Translations under genes and position numbers: made by a program | Shown: piece by piece, positions 29,760 to 38,352 of the stretch | Layout: each line of letters starts with the position of its first letter | Position numbering within the stretch: position 1 is the first letter of the stretch | The notes under the pieces: generated by a model | What the model saw: only the letters and a program-made list of their open reading frames with translations | What the model was told of the DNA's origin: nothing | Databases searched by the model: none | Assembly: GCF_001999945.1 (NCBI RefSeq) | Contig: NZ_CP019650.1 | Coordinates: 2,905,001-2,969,000 of the forward strand | Direction of reading: 5' to 3' | Source: Microbulbifer agarilyticus | GTDB lineage: Bacteria; Pseudomonadota; Gammaproteobacteria; Pseudomonadales; Cellvibrionaceae | DNA: 64,000 nucleotides

Positions 29760-30686
29760 GCGACGCAAGTCCAACAGCAAGTCCCACACCGTAATCGCGA
29801 TGACAACGCCGACCGCTACCTGCCAGGCACCCTGGCTCGGCTGCCAGAACTCACCGCTTTGCCACTCGACAGAAAACGGCACGGGATTACTGAGGAGGAC
29901 GCCCAGCAACACTAACCAATAGCTGTGTAGTGCCGCATCCACAATCAAGCGCGAGCGCGTCCAGAAGGGCGAAAGCAGTTTGAACAGTGACATCAATACA
30001 CTTCCACCCAGCGCTACATTGAGCCAGGGTAGCAGCGACGCCAACAGCGGAGAAAATACCAGCGAAGATGCCCATTCAGAGCCTGCAGACAACCAGATAT
30101 CATTCAGCCAGGCGATTGCCAGCAGGGTTACAATAAATTCGAATGCTGTATCAAAACGTTTAATCCGGCGGCCACTGTCCACCACCTTCGACATGGAGCG
30201 CGGATTCCAGTTATCAAACACGCGGCGATAACCGAAGCCCTCACCGATCAGGTAAAACACCAAAGTAATCCAGGCGAACGAGTGAATCCCGCTTTCATAC
30301 AAACTGGCAAACCAGCGAATGGTGGCGGACAGCAGGTTCGGGTTTTCATCCACGTACAGCGATGCCACGACACCAATAGCGGAAGCAGCTGCAATGAACA
30401 GTAACACCCATTTCAACACCTGCAGATACAGAGGGAACAGTGGTTCACTGATCAGGGCCCGACGCGGCTGGTAGGCCGCCGCCACCGACATGGGGTGCCC
30501 CTTTTGCTTCAATAAATCGAGGATATCCTGCTCACCGGGCTCTCGCGCCAGCGAAGCCTGCAGCTCATCCCGCTGATCCTGCAAGTCTGATAGCAGTTCG
30601 TTTCCAACATCCTCGCGCAGTCGCGCCGGCAAATAAATGCGGACATTATCGACATAGCGCTGTAACCAATCGACCTGATTCGTCAT
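29727..30686 (-). CDS. HAAS-like membrane protein paired with PadR
   Basis: A 319-residue protein with an N-terminal helical domain (WLQRYVDNVRIYLPARLR, LLSDLQDQRDEL, LLKQKGHPMSVAAAY) that resembles the HAAS domain, then six or so membrane segments from residue 88. Genes of this kind commonly follow PadR regulators and may sense or modulate envelope stress. It starts 17 bp after the padR stop, so the two probably form an operon under the double palindrome at 31057–31096. The exact function is unknown. Confidence 0.7.
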   Translation of the reverse strand: MTNQVDWLQRYVDNVRIYLPARLREDVGNELLSDLQDQRDELQASLAREPGEQDILDLLKQKGHPMSVAAAYQPRRALISEPLFPLYLQVLKWVLLFIAAASAIGVVASLYVDENPNLLSATIRWFASLYESGIHSFAWITLVFYLIGEGFGYRRVFDNWNPRSMSKVVDSGRRIKRFDTAFEFIVTLLAIAWLNDIWLSAGSEWASSLVFSPLLASLLPWLNVALGGSVLMSLFKLLSPFWTRSRLIVDAALHSYWLVLLGVLLSNPVPFSVEWQSGEFWQPSQGAWQVAVGVVIAITVWDLLLDLRRLVRARTWVIV

Positions 30687-30703
30687 CGACTTTTTCTCCT
30701 AGG

Positions 30704-31057
30704 TCAGTGTTCTTCTGCGAGATGCCCGATCACTTGATCGAGGCTTTGCCACTCGTCACGCATTGCGGCCAGAGCAACCTCTCCCCCTTGATCGATCTGA
30801 TAAAAACGGCGTTTACGGCCCTCTTCCTGCTGCCAGTAACTCGACAACAGGCCGTGTTCTTCCAGTCGGCGCAGTAGCGGATAGAGGGTTCCCTCATCGA
30901 TTTCCAAGCCTTTCGCCGCCAGCTTTTTACGCAGCGAGTAGCCATAGTGAGGCTCGGCGAGCGCGAGCAGCACCGCCAGGGTCAGTGCACCACGGCGCAC
31001 TTCCATCACCATTCTGTGGAGTTTTTCTGGCGTCTCTACCATTCTCTCGTCATCCAT
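30704..31057 (-). CDS. PadR-family transcriptional regulator
   Basis: A 117-residue PadR regulator: winged helix (RRGALTLAVLLALAEPHYGY, then the DEGTLYPLLRRLEEHGLL core with the recognition helix) and a short C-terminal dimerisation helix ending QVIGHLAEEH. Such proteins repress by binding inverted repeats and are relieved by small ligands. The ATG at 31057 lies inside an operator palindrome and lacks a Shine-Dalgarno; the Met at codon 6, 16 or 18 may be the true start. It is followed by a HAAS-like membrane gene. Confidence 0.88.
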   Translation of the reverse strand: MDDERMVETPEKLHRMVMEVRRGALTLAVLLALAEPHYGYSLRKKLAAKGLEIDEGTLYPLLRRLEEHGLLSSYWQQEEGRKRRFYQIDQGGEVALAAMRDEWQSLDQVIGHLAEEH

Positions 31058-31096
31058 ACTGTGCATCACACAGTATATACTGTGCACCACACAGTA
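31057..31096. promoter_or_regulatory. Two tandem palindromic operators of the PadR regulator
   Basis: Two perfect 19-bp palindromes, each TACTGTG-N5-CACAGTA, lie at 31057–31075 and 31078–31096, with spacers CATCA and CACCA. Their centres are 21 bp apart, two helical turns, so two regulator dimers could bind on the same face. They sit at the very start of the padR gene, where bound protein would block its transcription. Confidence 0.85.
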
Positions 31097-31097
31097 A

Positions 31098-31153
31098 GGA
31101 TATGCAAGTGTGGATATGCAAGTGAGGATGTGTAAGAAAGGATGTACACAGAA
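31098..31153. repeat. Four 14-bp tandem repeats upstream of the PadR operators
   Basis: GGATATGCAAGTGT, GGATATGCAAGTGA, GGATGTGTAAGAAA and GGATGTACACAGAA follow one another exactly every 14 bp; the first two are nearly identical and the later two degenerate. They begin one base after the second operator. Confidence 0.7.
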
Positions 31154-31164
31154 AACTGCGGACA

Positions 31165-31191
31165 TAAAAAAACCGGCCAAAGGCCGGTTTT
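31165..31191 (-). terminator. Terminator of dps
   Basis: AAAACCGGCC (31169–31178), loop AAA, GGCCGGTTTT (31182–31191): a 10-bp stem with a T-run on the minus strand downstream of the dps stop. The same hairpin also ends in TTTT on the plus strand, so it can act both ways. Confidence 0.88.
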
Positions 31192-31214
31192 GATGTGATA
31201 TCTCTCGATGTCGT

Positions 31215-31685
31215 TTACTGGGACGTAGCCCGCAACATCCAGGCTGTTTTTTCGTGCTCTCGCATCCGGTCAGAAACCAGAGCCGCGGTCGATTCGTCAT
31301 CCGCATCCTGCGCCGCCTTCAACACGTCTCGGCAAGTCTTCACGACTTGCTCGTGACCCTGAGTCAGAATACGCACCATCTCCTCCGCCGCAGGTACATC
31401 CTCCACTTCCTTGATTGAGCTGAGCTCAGAGAATGCTTTGTACGTACCTGGCGCTACCACATCGAGGGTACGGATCCGCTCGGCAATGTCGTCCACGGCC
31501 GTCGCCAATTCCGTATACTGCTCTTCGAACATCAGGTGCAATTCACGAAACAAACGACCGGTCACGTTCCAGTGAAAGTTATGTGTTTGCAGGTAGAGCG
31601 TGTACGAATCCGCCAGCAGGCACTTCAGCCCATCGGCAATTTTTTCGCGGTCTTTTTCTCCAATCCCAATATCAATATTGCTCAT
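31215..31685 (-). CDS. dps: Dps family DNA-binding / ferritin-like protein
   Basis: A 156-residue four-helix protein that forms 12-mers, oxidises and stores iron and shields DNA under stress. Ferroxidase residues appear in [10 protein letters not shown] (His35, His38) and in the next helix [19 protein letters not shown] (acidic ligands near 54–66). No basic N-terminal tail is present, so direct DNA binding is not certain. The ATG at 31685 follows a GAGG; the longer TTG at 31691 is less likely. Confidence 0.92.
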   Translation of the reverse strand: MSNIDIGIGEKDREKIADGLKCLLADSYTLYLQTHNFHWNVTGRLFRELHLMFEEQYTELATAVDDIAERIRTLDVVAPGTYKAFSELSSIKEVEDVPAAEEMVRILTQGHEQVVKTCRDVLKAAQDADDESTAALVSDRMREHEKTAWMLRATSQ

Positions 31686-31854
31686 TAGCAACCTCGTTCG
31701 TATGGCTCGATTTCAATCCTTTTGACCGGCACACCACTTCGGATATTCGGTCGTGTTTAACGCAGTCTCGTAGTGAGCAGACAAAAGCATCCCACTCGAC
31801 TTCCGATAAATCTCCGAACATTTTAAGGTCACAAATTCTGATTCAAACCCCTAA

Positions 31855-31886
31855 CCCCATTGGCAATTTCTAAGCGGCCAATAGGG
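31855..31886 (-). terminator. Weak hairpin downstream of the M2 peptidase gene
   Basis: CCCATTGGC (31856–31864) pairs with GCCAATAGGG (31877–31886), with one bulge. It lies 48 bp beyond the peptidase stop on the minus strand. The following bases have no clean T-run, so termination is only suggested. Confidence 0.35.
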
Positions 31887-31933
31887 TCAGGCAATAGACT
31901 CTGGCAACAGGAAGGAGCAGTGCGTACTAGCGA

Positions 31934-33871
31934 TTACCAACCACAGTCGCGATCTTTATTTTGCTCTTCCAGATACACCATCAGCGGTTGGAAATAATCC
32001 ACAATCGCCGTAGCATCCAGCTCGCGCTCACCGGTGAGCGCCTCCATGGCATCCGGCCACGGTTTGCTTGCACCCATAGCCAACATGTTACGCAACTTTT
32101 CACCGGCCGCCTTGTTTTTGTAAATGGAACAGCGGTGCAGCGGCCCGGTTTCGCCAGCGGCCTCGCAGAGCGCGCGATGGAATTGGAACTGTTGAATACG
32201 CGCTAAAAAGTAGCGGGCGTATGGTGTGTTTCCTGGGATGTGATACTTGGCGCCCGGATCGAAGTTCGCTTCGCTGCGCTCTACCGGCGGGGTAATACCC
32301 TGATACTCTTCGCGCAGTTGCCACCACGCCTTGTTGTAATCACCCGGGGCAACTTCACCGTTGAACACCTGCCAACGCCACTTATCCACCAGTAAACCGA
32401 ACGGCAAGAATGCAATTTTATCCAACGCCTGCTGCATCAGATAACCGAGATCCTTGTCTTCGCCGGGAATCTCGTCCATCAGGCCGATTTCTTTCAGATA
32501 CTTGGGCGTGATAGATAGCGCAATGGTATCCCCCACCGCCTCGTGGAAGCCGTCATTGGCACCTTCTTTGTACAGGAACGGCTGCTGGTTGTAGATACGT
32601 TGGTAGAAGTTGTGCCCCAACTCGTGGTGGACGGTGATCAGGTCTTCACCGGTCTTGTTGATGCACATTTTGATACGGATATCGTCCTGGTTATCCAGGT
32701 TCCAGGCACTTGCATGGCAAACCACGTCGCGGTCTTTTGGCTGGACAAACTGAGAGCGCTCCCAGAAGGTATCCGGTAGCGGTTTAAAACCGAGTGAAGT
32801 AAAAAACTTCTCGCCGGTCTTCACCATATCCTGTTCCGTCATGCCGGAATTCACCACCAGCTCGGTGAGATCGTAGGGCGCCTCCATATCGTCATCTTTG
32901 ACGATATCGTAAACGTTGCCCCACTCCTGCGCCCACATATTACCGAGCAAGTGCGCAGGAATTTTGCCACTCGCCGGCGCTACTTTATCGCCATAGTGCT
33001 CATTCAGTTTTGCACGCACGTGGCAATGGAGCGCCTCATACAGGGGCTTAACCTTGTTCCACTGGTTATCCATGTCCGCAGAAAATTCGTCCGCAGGCAT
33101 ATCGTATTTGGAGCGCCACATGACGCTGAGATTGTCATAGCCCAGGTCCTTGGCACCGGCATTACCGATCTCAACCTGACGTTCGTAGAGTGGCTTCATC
33201 GGCGGCGCAACCTTGCGCCAACCCACCCAGAGATCTTTCAGCAACTTCGGATCGCGGCTGTTGGCCATCATCTGGCCCATTTCCGTAAGGGTGTAGCACT
33301 TGCCTTCTTTCTTAACGGTCGGATCCAGTCCCGCCGTTTCCTCAGGGCAGTACTTGCCGGCACCGTACATGCCCTGCATCTTGGAACCAATTTGTGCAAG
33401 TTCCGCGGTCATTTCGGGATCATTCGGGGCGGGGAAAACCAGGCCCTGTTTGAGCATGGTCAGCATGCGGCGGGTTTCAGGATCGAGATCTACATTATCG
33501 AACTTGGCTGCCTCACCGGCCAGTTCGACCGCAAGTGCGGTATAGCGCTCCATCGCCAGGGCTTCGGTGTACTGGGAATCCAGGTTGATATAAGTAGAAG
33601 CTACCCAGCTCGCGTGGCTAGCTTCCTGAGCCATTTTTTCCAGACGGGCCTGGGCTTCATCGAGGAATGCCTTGGCATCCTCCGCACTCGGTTGCCCATT
33701 GCTGTCGGCGATGTTCATCTCCGCGTTGGCGGTCGCCGAGTTTTCCGCTGAGCCCTGCACGGTCTCAGAAGTGGCCCCCTCAGAGACTGGTGCCCCAGTT
33801 TCAGCAGGGTCACGGTCACAGCCTGCCAGGGTGAAAGTGGCAACAGCGATTACTAGCGCAAGCTTTTTCAT
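31934..33871 (-). CDS. Peptidase M2 (angiotensin-converting-enzyme-like) lipoprotein
   Basis: A 645-residue zinc dipeptidyl-carboxypeptidase of the ACE family. The signal MKKLALVIAVATFTLAGC ends in a lipobox, then a Ser/Glu/Ala-rich linker precedes the helical catalytic domain. The zinc site HHELGH is at 415–420 and the third ligand is Glu444 in FHEAVGD. Bacterial ACE homologues act in the periplasm on oligopeptides; the physiological substrate here is unknown. The enzyme is not truncated: length matches the single-domain bacterial type. Confidence 0.93.
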   Translation of the reverse strand: MKKLALVIAVATFTLAGCDRDPAETGAPVSEGATSETVQGSAENSATANAEMNIADSNGQPSAEDAKAFLDEAQARLEKMAQEASHASWVASTYINLDSQYTEALAMERYTALAVELAGEAAKFDNVDLDPETRRMLTMLKQGLVFPAPNDPEMTAELAQIGSKMQGMYGAGKYCPEETAGLDPTVKKEGKCYTLTEMGQMMANSRDPKLLKDLWVGWRKVAPPMKPLYERQVEIGNAGAKDLGYDNLSVMWRSKYDMPADEFSADMDNQWNKVKPLYEALHCHVRAKLNEHYGDKVAPASGKIPAHLLGNMWAQEWGNVYDIVKDDDMEAPYDLTELVVNSGMTEQDMVKTGEKFFTSLGFKPLPDTFWERSQFVQPKDRDVVCHASAWNLDNQDDIRIKMCINKTGEDLITVHHELGHNFYQRIYNQQPFLYKEGANDGFHEAVGDTIALSITPKYLKEIGLMDEIPGEDKDLGYLMQQALDKIAFLPFGLLVDKWRWQVFNGEVAPGDYNKAWWQLREEYQGITPPVERSEANFDPGAKYHIPGNTPYARYFLARIQQFQFHRALCEAAGETGPLHRCSIYKNKAAGEKLRNMLAMGASKPWPDAMEALTGERELDATAIVDYFQPLMVYLEEQNKDRDCGW

Positions 33872-34110
33872 CGACTTCCTCGGATCATTTTATGGTGTTA
33901 TTTGGGATCTCTACCCGGCCAAGCGAGTGGAATGAAGCAAAGATTGTCGTCGTTTTATAGCACACACCAAGCCACGAATTAGGCTCAGCACACGCGTCGC
34001 ACAACACAACGGCACCAAATTCCCCAAAGATTCGGAGAAACAGAGAAAAATATTGCAGTAGCAAGCGTTAAGAAAAGGGAGAACAGATGGGAGCGGGGGA
34101 GAAATGGAGG
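33872..34110. other. Gene-free stretch between the M2 peptidase gene and ffs
   Basis: I see no coding region, RNA motif or strong palindrome here. It should contain the promoter of the minus-strand peptidase gene. With the SRP RNA and the leader beyond it, the protein-free gap runs from 33,872 to 34,525. Confidence 0.5.
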
Positions 34111-34218
<108 letters not shown>

Positions 34219-34235
34219 ACAACGTTCGAGCACTC

Positions 34236-34263
34236 AGATTAGCACTGACGGTTGTGACTGCAA
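34236..34263 (-). promoter_or_regulatory. Promoter of the SRP RNA gene
   Basis: On the minus strand a −35 TTGCAG (34263–34258) and −10 TAATCT (34241–34236) are separated by 16 bp, placing the transcription start about 10 nt before the RNA's 5' end; processing would trim the leader. Another TATAAT (34308–34303) lies further upstream. Confidence 0.55.
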
Positions 34264-34525
34264 GAATCGCAAATACACACCACTGCGCTCGAAGAGGGCG
34301 CGATTATAGAGACTCCTGCCGCCAGGTTCCAGCCCCTATTTTCAGCTTTGTTTTCGCCTCTGCTTTCACCTTTGCCTTCACCCTTGATAGCCGCGCGTCA
34401 TTTTGTGCCGGGGACAGGTCAAATTGCATGCATAAAAAAGCTATACTGTGCCGCGCCCGATCCGGGCCCATTTCCAGCAATTACCCTAATCTAGCGATTA
34501 CTCAAGCGAATTTACCGAGTCTCCT

Positions 34526-35380
34526 ATGCACCTGTTCGTCGACAGTCTCACCAATGTGGATTTCAGCTATCTCCACCACACCCGGGGTGTTGTCGGTGAA
34601 ACCTGGCTGGCTAATGCCGCCCTCGACGGTGCGCTCGACCACCAGGGTATGGTGTGTGACTTCGGCATCGTCAAGAAGACCCTGCGCAACTGGCTGGATC
34701 ACGAGCTGGACCACCGCTTGCTGGTACCGACCCGCTCGCCGCACCTGACCATGCAGCAAGATGGCGACCAGATTCAGCTGACCTGGGCCCTGCCCGACGG
34801 CGAGCACATCACGGTGGGCGGCCCCGCTCAGGCCTTCGCCCTGGTTGCGGTGGAGTCCATCACCCCGAAGTCCGTAGCGGCCTGGTGCGTGAATGAACTG
34901 GATGGGATTTTCCCGACCAGTGTGGACAAGCTCAGCCTGAGCTTTAGCGTAGAGTCCATCGACAGCCCGTTCTACCACTACAGCCACGGCCTGAAAAAGC
35001 ACGATGGCAACTGTCAGCGTATTGCCCACGGCCACCGCTCGCGTATCCGTATCGACATCGATAGCGAACGCAGCCCTGCGCTGGAATCCCAATGGGCGGA
35101 ACGCTGGGCGGACATCTACCTCGGCACCAGAGAAGATCTCACCGGTGAAGATACGCAGGGCCAAACCACACAATTGCACTTTGCTTACAAGGCACAACAG
35201 GGTGAATTCACTCTGACGATTCCAGCGAGCCGCTGTGAGATCCTCGACTGCGACACCACAGTGGAACAGCTCGCGCAGTACATCGCCGATGTACTCGCGG
35301 CAGAAAACGCCGGCAAGCAAATTACGGTGCGCGCCTATGAAGGCATTGGCAAAGGCGCGGTAGCGTTCGCCGGGCGCTAA
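34526..35380 (+). CDS. QueD-like 6-carboxytetrahydropterin synthase, two-domain form
   Basis: A 284-residue protein with two PTPS/QueD-fold repeats. The first (residues 1–105) has the CDFGIVKKTLRNWLDHELDHRLL segment that carries zinc and catalytic residues in two contiguous blocks; the second (from about 135) has FYHYSHGLKKHDGNCQRIAHGHR and closes with YEGIGKGAVAF. The family converts 7,8-dihydroneopterin triphosphate to carboxytetrahydropterin for queuosine, or makes pyruvoyl-tetrahydropterin. It is followed by rsmE at 4 bp spacing, so both are probably cotranscribed. Its specific product is inferred from family only. Confidence 0.8.
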   Translation: MHLFVDSLTNVDFSYLHHTRGVVGETWLANAALDGALDHQGMVCDFGIVKKTLRNWLDHELDHRLLVPTRSPHLTMQQDGDQIQLTWALPDGEHITVGGPAQAFALVAVESITPKSVAAWCVNELDGIFPTSVDKLSLSFSVESIDSPFYHYSHGLKKHDGNCQRIAHGHRSRIRIDIDSERSPALESQWAERWADIYLGTREDLTGEDTQGQTTQLHFAYKAQQGEFTLTIPASRCEILDCDTTVEQLAQYIADVLAAENAGKQITVRAYEGIGKGAVAFAGR

Positions 35381-35384
35381 CCCC

Positions 35385-36101
35385 ATGAATCTGATCTTAC
35401 TGGAGCCCGAGGATTTTCAATCCTCCAGCCAGGTAGTACTGCGCGGCCGTCGTTTCCAGCATATGGCGGAAGTACAGCGTGCAGAAGTTGGCGACCGCCT
35501 GAAAGTTGGCGTGGTGAATGGACAGGTTGGTGCAGGCGAAATCACCGAGCGCAGCGAAAACCATATCGCCATGACGGTGTCACTTGTGGCAGAACCTCCG
35601 GCGGCGCTGCCACTGACCCTGCTCCTCGCCCTGCCCCGCCCCAAAATGCTTAAGCGTACAATTCAGCACGCCACTGCACTGGGGGTAAAAAAGCTCTATC
35701 TGATTAACGCCTACCGCGTAGAAAAGTCTTACTGGCAAAGCCCTTGGCTAGCTGAAGAAAAGCTGCGGGAACAGTGTGTACTTGGACTTGAGCAGGCCGT
35801 AGATACCGCCATGCCGGAAATCCAATTGCGCAAGCGCTTCAAGCCCTTTGTCGAAGACGAACTCCCCGAAATCGCGAATCAGTCTCTCAAGCTGGTTGCA
35901 CACCCGGTGACGGACGCGCCCTGCCCGGTGGATATCGAGCAGCAAACCACGCTCGCCGTCGGCCCCGAGGGCGGGTTTATCCCCTACGAAGTGGAAAAGC
36001 TGCAGGAAGCCGGGTTTCAGTCGGTTCACCTGGGGCCGCGCATTTTGCGTGTCGAAACCGCTTTGCCGGTACTGCTGAGCCGCCTGTTTCCCGCTCGCTA
36101 G
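35385..36101 (+). CDS. rsmE: 16S rRNA m3U1498 methyltransferase
   Basis: A 238-residue SPOUT methyltransferase. The N-terminal PUA-like domain (RFQHMAEVQRAEVGDRLKV) precedes the knotted domain with ALPRPKMLKRTIQHATALGV, AVGPEGGF and GPRILRVETA, which bind S-adenosylmethionine and form the trefoil knot. It methylates N3 of U1498 in 16S rRNA. It begins 4 bp after the QueD-like gene and is followed by a five-copy tandem repeat. Confidence 0.95.
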   Translation: MNLILLEPEDFQSSSQVVLRGRRFQHMAEVQRAEVGDRLKVGVVNGQVGAGEITERSENHIAMTVSLVAEPPAALPLTLLLALPRPKMLKRTIQHATALGVKKLYLINAYRVEKSYWQSPWLAEEKLREQCVLGLEQAVDTAMPEIQLRKRFKPFVEDELPEIANQSLKLVAHPVTDAPCPVDIEQQTTLAVGPEGGFIPYEVEKLQEAGFQSVHLGPRILRVETALPVLLSRLFPAR

Positions 36102-36130
36102 TATTACAGCGGGCAAACGCCCCACCCCAA

Positions 36131-36200
36131 CTCTTAATCCTCAGCTCTCAATCCTCAGCTCTCAATCCTCAGCTCTCAATCCTCAGCTCTCAATCCTCAA
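36131..36200. repeat. Five tandem 14-bp repeats downstream of rsmE
   Basis: CTCTTAATCCTCAG, three copies of CTCTCAATCCTCAG, and CTCTCAATCCTCAA follow head to tail every 14 bp. The three central copies are identical. They lie between the rsmE stop and the ald terminator and code for nothing visible. Confidence 0.88.
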
Positions 36201-36211
36201 CTTACGGGCAT

Positions 36212-36237
36212 AAAAAAGCCGCGCTAATCAGCGCGGC
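36212..36237 (-). terminator. Terminator of ald
   Basis: GCCGCGCT (36218–36225), loop AATC, AGCGCGGC (36230–36237), followed on the minus strand by six T residues. It ends transcription of ald. A second small hairpin (GGCAGT-GACAAA-ACTGCC) follows near 36244–36261. Confidence 0.85.
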
Positions 36238-36393
36238 CATAACGGCAGTGACAAAACTGCCGGGGTCTCACAGAGCGGGGCGTGAAGCAGCCCCAGAAGA
36301 GAACCTTTTGCGGAGCGAGGCCGAGACTTCCCTAATTTGAAATCTCACACCACGCTCCAGTCATTTCCATCACGTGACGATGAACAATTTGGC

Positions 36394-37539
36394 TTAGGCA
36401 GCAACACCTGCGTCAATGGCAGACTTCTGCAGTGCCAGCTTCGGATCTACGTATTCGTAGCCCAGTACGTCGGCAACAGCCTTGTAAGTCACCATGCCGG
36501 CGTGCACGTTCAGGCCTTCCAGCAGGTTGGCGTCGTCCAGCAGCGCCTGCTTGGCACCCTTGTTCGCCAGAGCAACTGCAAACGGCAGAGTCGCATTATT
36601 CAGGGCCATGGTGGAGGTGCGCGCAACGCCGCCCGGCATGTTGGCAACACAGTAGTGCACAACGCCATCAACTACGTAGGTCGGCTCTTGGTGCGTGGTT
36701 GCCTTGGAGGTTTCGAAACAACCGCCCTGGTCAATCGCCACGTCTACCACAACCGCGCCTTTCTTCATGCGGCTGATGATGTCGCGGGTCAGCAGTTTCG
36801 GCGCAGCGGCGCCCGGAATCAGCACCGCACCTACAACCAGGTCCGCTTCCAGCGCGTGGGATTCAATTGCGTCGTCGGTAGAGTACTCGGTACGTACCGC
36901 ACCACCGAAAATGTCGTCCAGCTGACGCAGACGCGGCAGGGAGCGATCCAGAATAGTTACGTCGGCACCCATACCCAGGGCCATCTTGGCTGCGTTGGTA
37001 CCTACTACACCACCGCCAATAATCAGTACTTTAGCCGGCGCTACACCCGGTACGCCGCCCAGCAGCACACCCAGGCCACCCTGAGCTTTTTCCAGATGGT
37101 GTGCACCACACTGCACGGACATACGGCCGGCAACTTCAGACATCGGAGCCAACAGCGGCAACGCGCCGAAACGGTCGGTTACGGTTTCATAAGCAATACA
37201 GGTTGCACCGGACTTCACCAGCAGCTCGGTTTGCTTGGGGTCTGGGGCGAGGTGCAGGTAGGTGTACAGCAGCTGGCCAGGACGCAGCATTTCGCACTCG
37301 TGCGGCTGAGGCTCTTTTACCTTCACGATCATGTCGGCAGTGGCAAAGATCTCTTCCGGAGTGTCGATGATCTTGGCGCCGGCATTTACGTACATTTCGT
37401 CGGTAAAGCCGATGGACGCACCACCGTCTTTCTGCACGATCACTTCGTGACCTTGACCAATCAGTTCGCGAACACTCGAAGGCGTCAGGCCAATGCGGTA
37501 TTCGTGGTTTTTAATCTCTTTTGGGACACCGATTAACAT
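36394..37539 (-). CDS. ald: Alanine dehydrogenase
   Basis: A 381-residue enzyme interconverting L-alanine and pyruvate with NAD and ammonia. MLIGVPKEIKNHEYRIGLTP is the family N-terminus, KVKEPQ and YLHLAPD (residues about 74–100) hold catalytic Lys/His, and the nucleotide-binding Rossmann motif is VLIIGGGVVGTNAAKMA. The ATG at 37539 is preceded by GGAG. A divergent Lrp-family gene 252 bp away is the probable regulator, a common AldR arrangement. Confidence 0.95.
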   Translation of the reverse strand: MLIGVPKEIKNHEYRIGLTPSSVRELIGQGHEVIVQKDGGASIGFTDEMYVNAGAKIIDTPEEIFATADMIVKVKEPQPHECEMLRPGQLLYTYLHLAPDPKQTELLVKSGATCIAYETVTDRFGALPLLAPMSEVAGRMSVQCGAHHLEKAQGGLGVLLGGVPGVAPAKVLIIGGGVVGTNAAKMALGMGADVTILDRSLPRLRQLDDIFGGAVRTEYSTDDAIESHALEADLVVGAVLIPGAAAPKLLTRDIISRMKKGAVVVDVAIDQGGCFETSKATTHQEPTYVVDGVVHYCVANMPGGVARTSTMALNNATLPFAVALANKGAKQALLDDANLLEGLNVHAGMVTYKAVADVLGYEYVDPKLALQKSAIDAGVAA

Positions 37540-37623
37540 AGCGAATCTCCTCAATTACTCTGTCAGCGCCATCGAGTGCGCATTGCGTTCTTGTTGGATT
37601 CCCGCAGTATAGGCACCTATATA

Positions 37624-37668
37624 AAGTGGATTTTTACACTTATTTAATTATGATTAGTGGAATCCACT
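37624..37668. promoter_or_regulatory. Candidate Lrp operators between ald and the Lrp gene
   Basis: AAGTG-N8-CACTT (37624–37641) and the 13-bp perfect dyad AGTGGA-A-TCCACT (37656–37668) lie in the AT-rich divergent promoter region. Both share the AGTGGA core. Lrp-type regulators bind several such degenerate dyads in phase; here the centres are about 29 bp apart. Confidence 0.5.
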
Positions 37669-37791
37669 GAAAAATTTAGTGAAAGACTATTTTTCAGCCA
37701 TCCGAAACCGCTTTTTAACCATTGGCCAAGTCAAGCCCACCCAGTTCCCGTGCTGCAGCAGGCAAGCTTGGGCAATATTCGAGAGATTCAG

Positions 37792-38277
37792 ATGAAGAGA
37801 CGCGCCGGCGAACTCAGCACTATTGACCGCAATATTCTCCGTGTACTGCAGAAAGACGGCCGCACCAGCTACGCAGAACTGGCCCGTCAGGTCGGCCTTA
37901 CGGCGACGCCTTGCGTCGAGCGGGTCAAAAAGATGGAAAGTGATGGGGTTATTCAGGGCTACACCACGCTGATCAATCCGGAATACCTCGATGCCGCGCT
38001 GGTGGTGTTCGTGCAAATCCGCCTGAACCGTTCCGCCCAGGATGCCTTTGAAGCATTTCGCAACGCCGTTGCGGAGCTACCGGAAGTGCAGGAGTGCTAT
38101 CTGGTGTCGGGCAGCTTTGACTACCTGATCAAAGCCCGAGTGGCCGATATGAGCGCGTACCGAAAATTCTATGGGGAAACGCTACTGACTCTGCCGGAAG
38201 TACAGGAATGTACCAGCTACGTAGTTATGGAAGAGGTAAAAGAAACGTTGGAAGTACCGGTGCACTACAACCGGTAA
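37792..38277 (+). CDS. Lrp/AsnC-family regulator (AldR-like)
   Basis: A 161-residue protein with the Lrp winged helix at the N-terminus (LSTIDRNILRVLQKDGRTSY, then ELARQVGLTATPCVERV) and a C-terminal RAM ligand-binding domain (EVQECYLVSGSFDYLIK). Lrp proteins sense amino acids and act as octamers. Being divergent from ald suggests alanine-responsive control. I chose the ATG at 37792 with GAGAG before it; the open frame to 37657 lacks family residues. Confidence 0.92.
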   Translation: MKRRAGELSTIDRNILRVLQKDGRTSYAELARQVGLTATPCVERVKKMESDGVIQGYTTLINPEYLDAALVVFVQIRLNRSAQDAFEAFRNAVAELPEVQECYLVSGSFDYLIKARVADMSAYRKFYGETLLTLPEVQECTSYVVMEEVKETLEVPVHYNR

Positions 38278-38352
38278 ACGAAAAACGGAAGAGAGCCAAC
38301 TGAGGTAGCAGGAAGCGAGCACCCGAATGTCCGCGGTGCTCGCCGACAAAAC

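Noticed and set aside
31838..31864. tRNA T-arm-like sequence
   Set aside because: GGGGTTTGAATC on the minus strand resembles a T-loop but no acceptor, D or anticodon arms flank it.
36131..36200. CRISPR array
   Set aside because: The 14-bp units are directly adjacent without spacers, so they are simple tandem repeats.
36337..37536. Open frame of 399 codons on the plus strand
   Set aside because: Antisense to ald, rich in Gln, Arg and His as expected of a reversed frame in GC-rich DNA.
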